From the NCBI RefSeq assembly GCF_002909375.1, contig NZ_PPXD01000030.1, positions 1-64,000 of the forward strand: a stretch of 64,000 nucleotides of DNA, read 5' to 3'. The notes beneath the pieces are model-generated. The model worked only from the letters and a program-made list of their open reading frames with translations. It had not been told where the DNA came from and searched no databases. Below are positions 51,526 through 58,862 of this stretch, in pieces (within the stretch, counting starts at the first letter, position 1; each line of letters begins with the position of its first letter). This DNA comes from Cryobacterium zongtaii. Lineage in GTDB: Bacteria > Actinomycetota > Actinomycetes > Actinomycetales > Microbacteriaceae. Position numbers and translations under genes: made by a program.

Positions 51526-52913
51526 GTGCAATGTTCCGCTCCCTGAGCGTGGTCAATTACCGGATCTGGTTCGCCGGCGCCCTGGTGTCCAATGTGGGCA
51601 CCTGGATGCAGCGCACGGCCCAGGACTGGATCGTGCTGACCCAGCTCACCGACTACAACGCCACCGCAGTGGGCATCGTGATGGCCCTGCAATTCGGGCC
51701 GCAGCTGGTGCTGATGCCGTGGTCGGGCCTCATCGCCGACAGGTTCGACCGCCGCAAGCTGCTGATGCTCACCCAGGCCCTGATGGGCGCACTCGCCCTG
51801 GGCCTCGGCCTGATCACCATCACCGGCGTCGTCGAGCTCTGGCACGTCTACCTCTTCGCCCTCGGCCTGGGCGTCGTTGCCGCCATCGACGCGCCCGCCC
51901 GGCAGACCTTCGTCTCCGAGCTGGTGCCGGACGACAACCTTTCGAACGCCGTGGCACTGAACTCGGCCTCGTTCAACGGCGCCCGGCTGATCGGCCCCGC
52001 CGCGGCCGGCCTCCTCACCGTCGCCGTCGGCGCCGGCTGGGTATTCATGATCAACGCCGTCACCTTCGCCTTCACCGTCGCCGCCATGACGCTGCTGCGC
52101 ACCAAGCAACTCCGCAAGCAGCCCCGCGCACCGCGGGAACGGGGCCAACTCATGGCCGGCTTCCGCTATGTCTGGCATCGGCCCGACATCGTCGCGGTGC
52201 TGATCACGGTGTTCCTGGTGGGCACATTCGGCTTCAACTTCGCCATCTTCACCTCCACCATGGCCACCGTGGAGTTCGGTATGGGCGCCAGCGAGTTCGG
52301 CATGCTCAGCTCGATCATGGCGGTGGGCAGCGTGGTCGGCGCCCTGCTCTCGGCCCGGCGCAGCCGACCCCGGATGCGCCTGGTGGTGGGCGGCGCGTTC
52401 TTCTTCGGCCTCACCTGCGCCATCGCCGCCGTGATGCCCAGCTACATCACCTTCGCGATTTCGCTCGCCTTCGTGGGCCTCACCTCGCTGACCCTGATGA
52501 CCACCGCGAACGCCTACGTGCAGACCACCACCGAGCCGGCCATGCGCGGCCGGGTGATGGCGCTGTACATGGCCATCTTCGCCGGCGGCACCCCGCTCGG
52601 CGCTCCACTGGTCGGCTGGGTCGCCGACCAGTACGGCCCGCGCTGGGCCATCGGCGTCGCCGCGGTCTCCGGCCTCCTCGCGGCGGCGGCGGTGCTGTTC
52701 TGGATGATCAGGTACCAGCGCCTGCGGGTCCGCATCCGCCCCCGCACCTCACCGCGCACCGCGCGGCTGCACGTGCGGCACCGCGGCGACGGCCATCCGC
52801 TCACCTCGGCCATCCGCATCGTCACGGCGAAGGCCGACGCGGCACGGCAGGACCGCGACCGGGAGACGGCCACCCGCGAGATCGCGGTCGTCGAGGCGAC
52901 TGCTCCACGCTGA
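51522..52913 (+). CDS. MFS transporter (EntS/MFS_3-like)
   Basis: This transporter of about 463 residues has 12 hydrophobic helices. FRSLSVVNYRIWFAGALVSN and WMQRTAQDWIVLTQL are the typical opening of MFS_3 exporters, and LIADRFDRRKLL is motif A. The last 60 residues are a hydrophilic cytoplasmic tail. TTG 51522 overlaps the marR stop and has AAGGAG 11 bases before; ATG 51531 is the alternative. It probably exports the compound sensed by the MarR protein. Confidence 0.9.
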   Translation: MSAMFRSLSVVNYRIWFAGALVSNVGTWMQRTAQDWIVLTQLTDYNATAVGIVMALQFGPQLVLMPWSGLIADRFDRRKLLMLTQALMGALALGLGLITITGVVELWHVYLFALGLGVVAAIDAPARQTFVSELVPDDNLSNAVALNSASFNGARLIGPAAAGLLTVAVGAGWVFMINAVTFAFTVAAMTLLRTKQLRKQPRAPRERGQLMAGFRYVWHRPDIVAVLITVFLVGTFGFNFAIFTSTMATVEFGMGASEFGMLSSIMAVGSVVGALLSARRSRPRMRLVVGGAFFFGLTCAIAAVMPSYITFAISLAFVGLTSLTLMTTANAYVQTTTEPAMRGRVMALYMAIFAGGTPLGAPLVGWVADQYGPRWAIGVAAVSGLLAAAAVLFWMIRYQRLRVRIRPRTSPRTARLHVRHRGDGHPLTSAIRIVTAKADAARQDRDRETATREIAVVEATAPR

Positions 52914-52977
52914 CCCAGGGGGGTGCCGCGCGCGCTAACATTTCACCCTAGGCAGACGACGGGAAACGGCGGCACGG

Positions 52978-53373
52978 GTGGACCTTCACGACATCGTCTC
53001 GATGCTCAGCGAGATCTTCACCATCGTCGGGCTCCTGGTGGGCGTTCCGCTCTACATCATCGGCCTATCGGTGCGCGGCTTCGGCGGCCGGTGGGTCGAG
53101 GCGGATGGCGTCGTCGCGGCCACCACGTCCGGCCCGGTGATCCGTTGGTTCGACACGACCGGCGAGGTGCACGAAGCCCGCGCCGACAGCCACGAGACCG
53201 TGCACCTGGAGCCCGGCGACGACGTGACCCTGTGGTTCAATGCCAGGGCCCCTGAACGATGCCGCACCCATTCGCCGGACCACGACGGCAAGGCCCTGCG
53301 GCTGACCGGCTTGATCCTGACCAGCCTCGGCCTCGGCTCGGCGATCCTGGGGATCGTACTGCTCTTCGTCTGA
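52978..53373 (+). CDS. Small two-helix membrane protein (DUF3592-like layout)
   Basis: This 131-residue protein has a TM helix near 14-34, a soluble middle domain with beta-strand pattern (VVAATTSGPVIRWFDTTGEV) and a TM helix at the C-terminus (LTGLILTSLGLGSAILGIVL). The layout resembles DUF3592 proteins; the function is unknown. It starts at GTG. Confidence 0.65.
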   Translation: MDLHDIVSMLSEIFTIVGLLVGVPLYIIGLSVRGFGGRWVEADGVVAATTSGPVIRWFDTTGEVHEARADSHETVHLEPGDDVTLWFNARAPERCRTHSPDHDGKALRLTGLILTSLGLGSAILGIVLLFV

Positions 53374-53451
53374 CCCGAAGAGTGAAGGCCGTCACGACCG
53401 CGTAGCCTGTACTGAGGCACGCGACTCGCGCGTGCGGCAGAGAGGATGCCC

Positions 53452-53817
53452 GTGGACACCACACTGCTCCGGCGTTTTGTCGCCGTCGCCGAGGAACTGG
53501 ACATCGCCCGCGCCGCCAAGAACCTCAACGTGTCGCGCACGACGCTGATGAAATCGGTCGCCGCCCTGGAAGCCGAGCTCGGCGTTCCTCTCTTCGAGCC
53601 CGCCGCCGACAACCCGTATCTCACCGAGGCCGGCATCGCCCTGCTCGCCGAAGCGAAGGGGCTGATCGCTCACATGCCGCCGGCCGGCGGCCCGTCCCAG
53701 GGATCGGGCAACAGCAGCGGATCCGGCGGCGGCAAGGCCAAGGCGTCCAAGGGCCGCGGGCGGGCGCCCGCCGTCAAGGGCCAGGCCGCGCCCGGCAAAC
53801 GCCGCCAATCCCGCTGA
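53452..53817 (+). CDS. LysR-type HTH-only protein with basic low-complexity tail
   Basis: Residues 1-65 of this 121-residue protein form a normal LysR winged HTH (LLRRFVAVAEELDIARAAKN, VSRTTLMKSVAALEAELG, LFEP). The usual ligand-binding domain of about 200 residues is absent. Instead comes a Gly/Ser linker and a Lys/Arg/Ala/Pro tail ending KRRQSR, reminiscent of histone-like tails. GTG 53452 is preferred (GAGAGG 6 bases upstream) over ATG 53446. It may be a nucleoid-type or accessory DNA-binding protein rather than a decayed LysR, since the frame is intact. Confidence 0.8.
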   Translation: MDTTLLRRFVAVAEELDIARAAKNLNVSRTTLMKSVAALEAELGVPLFEPAADNPYLTEAGIALLAEAKGLIAHMPPAGGPSQGSGNSSGSGGGKAKASKGRGRAPAVKGQAAPGKRRQSR

Positions 53818-53867
53818 GCTGACCCGGCGTCGACCGGGCCAGCCGGATTCTCTCCGAGCTAGGTGGC

Positions 53868-55133
53868 CTAACGAACGGAGGCGCCGAACTCCTCGAGCAC
53901 CGCGGTGAGCTGGTCCACCGCCCAGTCCAGGTCTTCGGCGGACACCACCAGGGGTGGGGCGAGCCGGATGGTGGAGCCGTGGGTGTCCTTCGCCAGCACA
54001 CCGCGCTCCATCAGGGCCTCACAGACCGCGCGCCCTGAAGCCAGCGCCGGGTCGATGTCGATGCCTGCCCAAAGACCCGCACCGCGCACCTCAAGCACAC
54101 CGTGGCCGACCAGGCCGAGCAACCTCTCGTGCAGGTGGGCGCCGAGGTCCCTGGCTCGCTGCTGATACTCGCCGGTGGCGAGCAGGTTCACCACCGCCAG
54201 CCCCACGGCGGCGGCCAGCGGGTTGCCCCCGAAGGTGGACCCGTGCTCACCCGGGCGCAGCACGCCCAGGATGTCGGTGTTGCCGACGACCGCGGAGACG
54301 GGCACGATGCCGCCGCCGAGGGCCTTGCCGAGCAGGTACAGGTCGGGCACCACACCGGCCTGCTCCACCGCGAAGGTGGCGCCGGTGCGGCCGAGGCCGG
54401 ACTGGATCTCATCGGCGATGAAGAGCACGTTGTGCCGGGAGGTGATCTCCCGCACGGCGGGCAGGTACTCCGCCGGCGGTACCACGATGCCGGCCTCACC
54501 CTGGATGGGTTCCAGCAGCACCGCCACGGTGTTCTCGTCGATGGCCGCCTCCAGCGCGGCGGCATCCCCGTAGGGCACCGTGCGGAAGCCCGGCGTGAAC
54601 GGGCCGAAGTCGGCGCGCGCCGATTCGTCGTCGGAAAAACTGATGATGGTCGTGGTGCGGCCGTGGAAGTTGCCGCCGGCGACGATGATGTTCGCCATCC
54701 CCGCCGCGACGCCCTTGACCCTGTAGCCCCAGGCGCGGGCTACCTTGACACCGGATTCCACGGCCTCCGCGCCGGTGTTCATCGGCAGCACCATGTCCTT
54801 GCCGGCCAGCTTGGCCAGGGCGGTCACAAACGGGCCGAGCTGGTCGTTGTGGAAGGCGCGGCTGGTGAGGGTGATCCGGCCCAGCTGCGCGCGCGCGGCA
54901 TCCAGGAGCACCGGGTTGGAGTGACCGAAGTTGACGGCGGAGTATGCGGCGAGGCAGTCGAGGTACCGCTTGCCGTTGATGTCGGTGACCCAGGCGCCGT
55001 CGCCGGACGCGACCACGACGGCCAGCGGGTGGTAGTTGTGCGCGGCGTGCTGGTTCTCAAGCGCGATCGCCGCGCTCTGGTCGGTCATGCCCACCTGAGC
55101 GGTGAGGCCGGTCGCATCGGTCAGGGCGCTCAT
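53868..55133 (-). CDS. rocD: Ornithine aminotransferase
   Basis: This 421-residue class III PLP enzyme transfers the delta-amino group of ornithine to 2-oxoglutarate, giving glutamate semialdehyde/pyrroline-5-carboxylate. It has NTGAEAVESGVKVARAWGY, FHGRTTTIISFS, IADEIQSGLGRTG and the PLP lysine in LYLLGKALGGGIVP. The ATG overlaps the stop of the DDAH/ArgZ-like gene by 4 bp. Confidence 0.95.
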   Translation of the reverse strand: MSALTDATGLTAQVGMTDQSAAIALENQHAAHNYHPLAVVVASGDGAWVTDINGKRYLDCLAAYSAVNFGHSNPVLLDAARAQLGRITLTSRAFHNDQLGPFVTALAKLAGKDMVLPMNTGAEAVESGVKVARAWGYRVKGVAAGMANIIVAGGNFHGRTTTIISFSDDESARADFGPFTPGFRTVPYGDAAALEAAIDENTVAVLLEPIQGEAGIVVPPAEYLPAVREITSRHNVLFIADEIQSGLGRTGATFAVEQAGVVPDLYLLGKALGGGIVPVSAVVGNTDILGVLRPGEHGSTFGGNPLAAAVGLAVVNLLATGEYQQRARDLGAHLHERLLGLVGHGVLEVRGAGLWAGIDIDPALASGRAVCEALMERGVLAKDTHGSTIRLAPPLVVSAEDLDWAVDQLTAVLEEFGASVR

Positions 55134-56008
55134 CGGCGCAGCTCCAGAGTGCAGCATTTGACTCCTCCTCCGCCGAGCAAGAGCTCGGACAGGTCCACGC
55201 CGATCGGGTTGAAGCCGCGTGCACGCAATTGGCGTTCGAAGTCCTTCGCCTTGGCGGCGATCACGACGTTGTAACCGTCGGAGTAGGAGTTGAGGCCGAG
55301 GATCGCGGCGTCTTCCTCGGTGACGAGAATGGCATCCGGGAAGCGTTCGCGCAGGATGGCCAGGCTGGGTTCGTCGAACGCGCTGGGCAGGTAAGCGATC
55401 TCGCCGTTCCCCGATGTCGGGGAGGCGTCAAGCACGGCGATGGCGGTGTCGAGGTGGTAAAAGCTGGGGTTCACCAGGGTGAGGGTGATTACCGGGCGAT
55501 CGTAGATGGCCGAGACCTCTTCGTGGCTGTTCGACGCGCTGCGGAAGCCGGTGCCGGCCAGGATCACGTCGCCGACGAGCAGGAAGTCACCCTCGCCCTC
55601 ATTGATCTCGACGGGCTCGCGCACGTCGAAGTCGTTGGCGCCGAACCAGTCCATGTAGGCGGGGCCCTCGGGCTGGCGCTGCGGGTAGGTGAATTTGGCG
55701 CCGTAGGCGATGCCGTCGATGACAAAACCGCCGTTGGCGGCGTAGACCATGTCGGGCAGACCGTCGATGGGGTCGATCAAGTGGACATCGAAGCCGAGTC
55801 CGATGTAGGTGTCGTACAGCGTCTGCCACTGGGCGACGGCCAGGCTCGTGTCGGTCGGCAATGCCGGGTCCATCCAGGGGTTGATCCGGTAGACCACGGT
55901 GAAGAACTCCGGTTTGCACATCAGGATTGTGCGTTTCACCGGCGTACGAGTCACCGCGGCTGGCGCGACCGACTCGTTCGGGGTAGCGGATGCGACATCT
56001 ATTGACAC
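55130..56008 (-). CDS. DDAH/ArgZ-like guanidino-group hydrolase
   Basis: This 292-residue pentein-fold enzyme has catalytic residues Asp141 (GEGDFLL), His185 (SFYHLDT) and Cys285 or 286 (GGVKCCTLEL). At the position where DDAH and arginine deiminases carry an acidic residue (F-V-E-D), it has Asn92 in MVYAANGGF, with INPWM near residue 42. Both resemble the cyanobacterial arginine dihydrolase ArgZ/AgrE (from memory). It may thus make ornithine directly from arginine for the overlapping rocD product; dimethylarginine hydrolysis is the alternative. It starts at GTG with a GAGGAG site. Confidence 0.85.
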   Translation of the reverse strand: MSIDVASATPNESVAPAAVTRTPVKRTILMCKPEFFTVVYRINPWMDPALPTDTSLAVAQWQTLYDTYIGLGFDVHLIDPIDGLPDMVYAANGGFVIDGIAYGAKFTYPQRQPEGPAYMDWFGANDFDVREPVEINEGEGDFLLVGDVILAGTGFRSASNSHEEVSAIYDRPVITLTLVNPSFYHLDTAIAVLDASPTSGNGEIAYLPSAFDEPSLAILRERFPDAILVTEEDAAILGLNSYSDGYNVVIAAKAKDFERQLRARGFNPIGVDLSELLLGGGGVKCCTLELRR

Positions 56009-56184
56009 TGGAGCTCCTCTGTTGGCGGTCCGCCGGCCAAGGCGTTGGCGGAACGCGGGTGGGTGGCGGACCAGGTCGCTCTCGTGAGCCCTGTACAACG
56101 GTGAGGCCGATCACACAGGGACGCCGGTTCTAGTCTCACACAGCATGAATCAACGTTTCGTGCGAATCGGCGCATGTAATGCGC

Positions 56185-56207
56185 GTTGCAAGCGGCGCGC
56201 ACGCAAC
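56185..56207. promoter_or_regulatory. Candidate Lrp-type binding site
   Basis: GTTGC (56185-56189) and GCAAC (56203-56207) form an inverted pair just upstream of the Lrp-gene -10 (TACACT, 56217-56222), in the gap shared with the divergent arginine-catabolic operon. Weak evidence. Confidence 0.35.
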
Positions 56208-56228
56208 TTCGGCGCGTACACTGGTCGA

Positions 56229-56666
56229 ATGGACAACCTCGATCGCGGCATCCTCGACCTTCTCCGCCAGAACGCCCGGGCGGGCTACGGAGACATCGGT
56301 TCTATCGTGGGCCTCTCTGCCTCCGCGGTGAAACGCCGCGTGGACCGGCTGGTCGCCGACAAGGTCATCCGCGGCTTCACCATCCAGGTCGACCCGTCGA
56401 TCGACGGCATGAGCACCGAGGCCTACGTCGAGCTCTTCTGCCGGGGCACCGTCGCGCCCGACGAGTTATTGCGCATCCTCTCCGGCGTGCCCGAGGTCGT
56501 GGACGCCGGGACCGTGACCGGCAGCGCCGACGCCATCGTGCACATCCGGGCCCGCGACATCCCCGGCCTCGAGGCGGCGCTGGAGAAAGTTCGGCTGGCC
56601 CCCAACGTCGACCACACCCGCAGCGCGATCGTGCTCACCAGGCTGATCCACCGCAGCGCGGAGTAG
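56229..56666 (+). CDS. Lrp/AsnC-family transcriptional regulator
   Basis: This 145-residue regulator has an N-terminal HTH (LDRGILDLLRQNARAGYGDI, LSASAVKRRVDRL) and a C-terminal RAM amino-acid-binding domain. TACACT ends exactly 6 bases before ATG 56229, so an upstream in-frame ATG at 56145 is rejected. It is divergent from the DDAH/ArgZ-like and rocD genes and probably controls them in response to an amino acid; the same arrangement exists in M. tuberculosis around rocD (from memory). Confidence 0.93.
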   Translation: MDNLDRGILDLLRQNARAGYGDIGSIVGLSASAVKRRVDRLVADKVIRGFTIQVDPSIDGMSTEAYVELFCRGTVAPDELLRILSGVPEVVDAGTVTGSADAIVHIRARDIPGLEAALEKVRLAPNVDHTRSAIVLTRLIHRSAE

Positions 56667-56678
56667 CCGCACGGCCCT

Positions 56679-56720
56679 TGACGGGCGCACCCCGGCTTGT
56701 TAGCTTGGTACAAATACCAA
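56679..56720 (+). promoter_or_regulatory. Promoter and GntR (YtrA-type) operator
   Basis: TTGACG (56679-56684), 16 bp, TAGCTT (56701-56706). A perfect palindrome TTGGTA-CAAA-TACCAA (56705-56720) overlaps the end of the -10 and the start region, well placed for repression by the GntR protein encoded as second gene of this operon. Confidence 0.7.
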
Positions 56721-56736
56721 ACAAACGAGGATGCCC

Positions 56737-57705
56737 GTGGACGCGTACGAGATCACCTTGCTGGTCGTGGCCGGACTGCTGACGGTCGTCTTCGCGTGGC
56801 AGCTTCGGCCAGGTGCCGTCATTCGCCCGGATGCGCTGCGAGATACCGCCCGACGCGCCGGCCTGGCCATCACACCGGAGGTCGAGCCTGTCCTGATCGC
56901 GCGCATCCGTTCGCGGACCCGCGGCGTGTTGGTCGGCACCCTGATCGCTCTGCTCGTTTCGACAGCTTCTCTTATCGCGCTACCGGAATCACCGGACGGC
57001 GGCATATGGTCCGGGCTGATGCTCATCGTTCTGACCGGCCTGGGTGGCGCCGTCGGGCTGTGCGTTGCGGAGTTCAGGTCGGCGTTCGTCTCGCTCGGCG
57101 ATCGTCCTCGCGTGGCGCGGGCGCCCACGCCGCGCCGTGCGGACTATCTCTCCACCGTCGACCTCTGGTGCGGTCCCGTTGCCATGGGTGTCAGCGGAGT
57201 GGCACTGGCCGGCGTGGCCGCGCTGATCCTGGTCGATCCCGACGACGCGCTCAGTGACGCGAGCATCCCTTCTCTGTGGTGGCCCGGCTTTGTGCTGTGG
57301 ATCATCTCGCTCGCATCGGCCGGAGTCGGCCGCATCCTGTCGACTCGCTTGGTGGGGCGGGGCCAGCCCGCCGGCAACGACATGGAGTTGGCGTGGTCCG
57401 ACGCTCTCCGCAGTTGGACGCTGCGCGCACTGGTGCAGACTCCCGCGCTGGGGGCGCTCTGCAGTGTGGTCGTGGTGCTGACCTCCGTCAGCTCGGCGGT
57501 GACACCCTCGTCGGGAACCGGAATCGCCATATCTGTGGCCTTTTCCATCGTGCCACTGGTCATGGGCTCGGTGGGTGTGGCTCTACTCTCGATGGGGTCA
57601 CGCCGTCCGCCGCACTACCTCACCCGGCTCTGGCCGGACGTGGCCGCGGAGCTGCGCCGCGGCACACACGGAGTAGCCGCTCCGGTCGAGAGCGGCCGCC
57701 CGTGA
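56737..57705 (+). CDS. Multi-pass membrane protein under GntR control
   Basis: This 322-residue protein has about seven to eight hydrophobic helices (ITLLVVAGLLTVVFAW, GVLVGTLIALLVSTASL, GLMLIVLTGLGGAVGLC, more). I recognise no domain. GTG 56737 has GAGG 6 bases upstream and is preferred to ATG 56731. It is co-transcribed with a YtrA-type GntR gene (4-bp GTGA overlap), an arrangement that usually concerns envelope stress or export. Confidence 0.75.
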   Translation: MDAYEITLLVVAGLLTVVFAWQLRPGAVIRPDALRDTARRAGLAITPEVEPVLIARIRSRTRGVLVGTLIALLVSTASLIALPESPDGGIWSGLMLIVLTGLGGAVGLCVAEFRSAFVSLGDRPRVARAPTPRRADYLSTVDLWCGPVAMGVSGVALAGVAALILVDPDDALSDASIPSLWWPGFVLWIISLASAGVGRILSTRLVGRGQPAGNDMELAWSDALRSWTLRALVQTPALGALCSVVVVLTSVSSAVTPSSGTGIAISVAFSIVPLVMGSVGVALLSMGSRRPPHYLTRLWPDVAAELRRGTHGVAAPVESGRP

Positions 57706-58064
57706 GACTCGTCGTCGACCCACGCTCAACCACGCCCCCATTCGAGCAGATCCGCATCCAGGTGATCGAGGCCGTGCGCACCGGCACCCTGACGCCCGGC
57801 GACAAGCTGCCCACGGTGCGCCGTCTGGCCGAAGACCTGGGCCTCGCCCCCAACACCGTGGCGCGCAGCTACCGTGCGCTGGAGCAGGACGAGGTGATCG
57901 AGACGCGCGGGCGGCTGGGCTCCTTCGTGGCTGCCACCGGGGATGCGACGCAGCGGCAGATGCAGCTCGCCGCGGTGGCCTACGCCGACCGGGCGAAATC
58001 GCTCGGGATCGACCCCGGTGAGGCACTGACCATCGTGCGCGGGGCGTTGGGGCTGCCGGGCTGA
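57702..58064 (+). CDS. GntR-family regulator, YtrA subfamily
   Basis: This 120-residue protein is only a GntR winged helix (PFEQIRIQVIEAVRTGTLTP, LAEDLGLAPNTVARSYRALE) plus a short helical tail, the YtrA type. It starts with GTG overlapping the preceding stop. It probably represses its own operon through the TTGGTA/TACCAA site. Confidence 0.92.
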   Translation: MRLVVDPRSTTPPFEQIRIQVIEAVRTGTLTPGDKLPTVRRLAEDLGLAPNTVARSYRALEQDEVIETRGRLGSFVAATGDATQRQMQLAAVAYADRAKSLGIDPGEALTIVRGALGLPG

Positions 58065-58104
58065 GCCGACCGGGCGGGCGAGGTCCGGCATCGCGTAGCT
58101 GAGG

Positions 58105-58545
58105 TCAGGCACCGCGCAGCTCAGCGAGAACCGCGTCGAGACGGCGCTGACGGGTGGCGTCGGTCTTGGCGCTTTCGAGCGCGAGCACGTGCTTGCGCTG
58201 GTTGCTGTAGGAGAGGGCGTCGAAGGCGGTGCGTGCTGCCGTGTCCGCGGCGAGCGCGGCCCGCAGCACGTCGGGCTCATCGACGGTGCGCGGTTGATCG
58301 TCGAGTTCGATGGTCACGTCCACCTCATCGCCGCCCGCCACCCCGGCCTTGTTGCGGTTCTCGGCGCTGAGGGCGATCATGTAGGCGCCCCGGTACGGTG
58401 CCACCGAGCTGCGGTAGCTGTGCCCGTTGAGGGTGACGGTGATGGCGTGCCGCTTGCCGGGGCCGAGCGCCGCGACCACCTCCTCTGGCACGGGGATGCC
58501 CGTGGCGGTGGCACCGGATTGCTCGATGACGGTGCGGAAGTCCAT
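58105..58545 (-). CDS. YdeI/OmdA-type protein (DUF1905 domain)
   Basis: This 146-residue protein has an N-terminal DUF1905 beta-barrel (GKRHAITVTLNGHSYRSSV, NRNKAGVAGGDEVDVTIELD) and a C-terminal bacteriocin-protection YdeI/OmdA helical segment (FDALSYSNQRKHVLALESAK). The function is poorly defined. CATACT ends exactly 6 bases before ATG 58545; the longer frame is rejected. Confidence 0.88.
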   Translation of the reverse strand: MDFRTVIEQSGATATGIPVPEEVVAALGPGKRHAITVTLNGHSYRSSVAPYRGAYMIALSAENRNKAGVAGGDEVDVTIELDDQPRTVDEPDVLRAALAADTAARTAFDALSYSNQRKHVLALESAKTDATRQRRLDAVLAELRGA

Positions 58546-58683
58546 GGTGCGAGTATGCCGCCGTCGGTCGGATGTCGACAAGCACGCGGCGCGCATCGCC
58601 TGCGAATTGCGGCGTTGCGCCCCTTCAGCACGCCCGAAGGGGCACCTTGGCGCGACTCACGGCCTCCCCGCTCGCGCGCGCTG

Positions 58684-58850
58684 TGCGGGTCAGGCGCCGC
58701 TGTGCGGGTGTAGCGCCAGGGGCATCCGGGGCTTTGAGAGCGATATGCGGGTCAAGCGCCGGTAGGCGGTTGGCGTGCCACCCGCGCAGCGGCGCCTACC
58801 CCACCCGCCGAGTTATGCGGGCCACGCGCCGCAGTGCGGGTGAGGCGCCG
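58684..58850. repeat. Array of GC-rich direct repeats, five copies plus one inverted
   Basis: A 16-base unit close to TGCGGGTNANGCGCCG occurs at 58684, 58703, 58746, 58816 and 58835, with an inverted relative at 58790-58808. Spacing is irregular (19, 43, 70 and 19 bases). The gap 58546-58862 holds no recognisable gene; a CCCTTC/GAAGGG hairpin lies near 58621-58640. The array abuts the 3' end of oleD. Confidence 0.75.
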
Positions 58851-58862
58851 TTAGTCGAGGGC

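Noticed and set aside
58684..58850. CRISPR-like repeat array
   Set aside because: Repeats are only 16 bases and imperfect, one is inverted, spacing ranges from 19 to 70 bases, and no cas gene is nearby.
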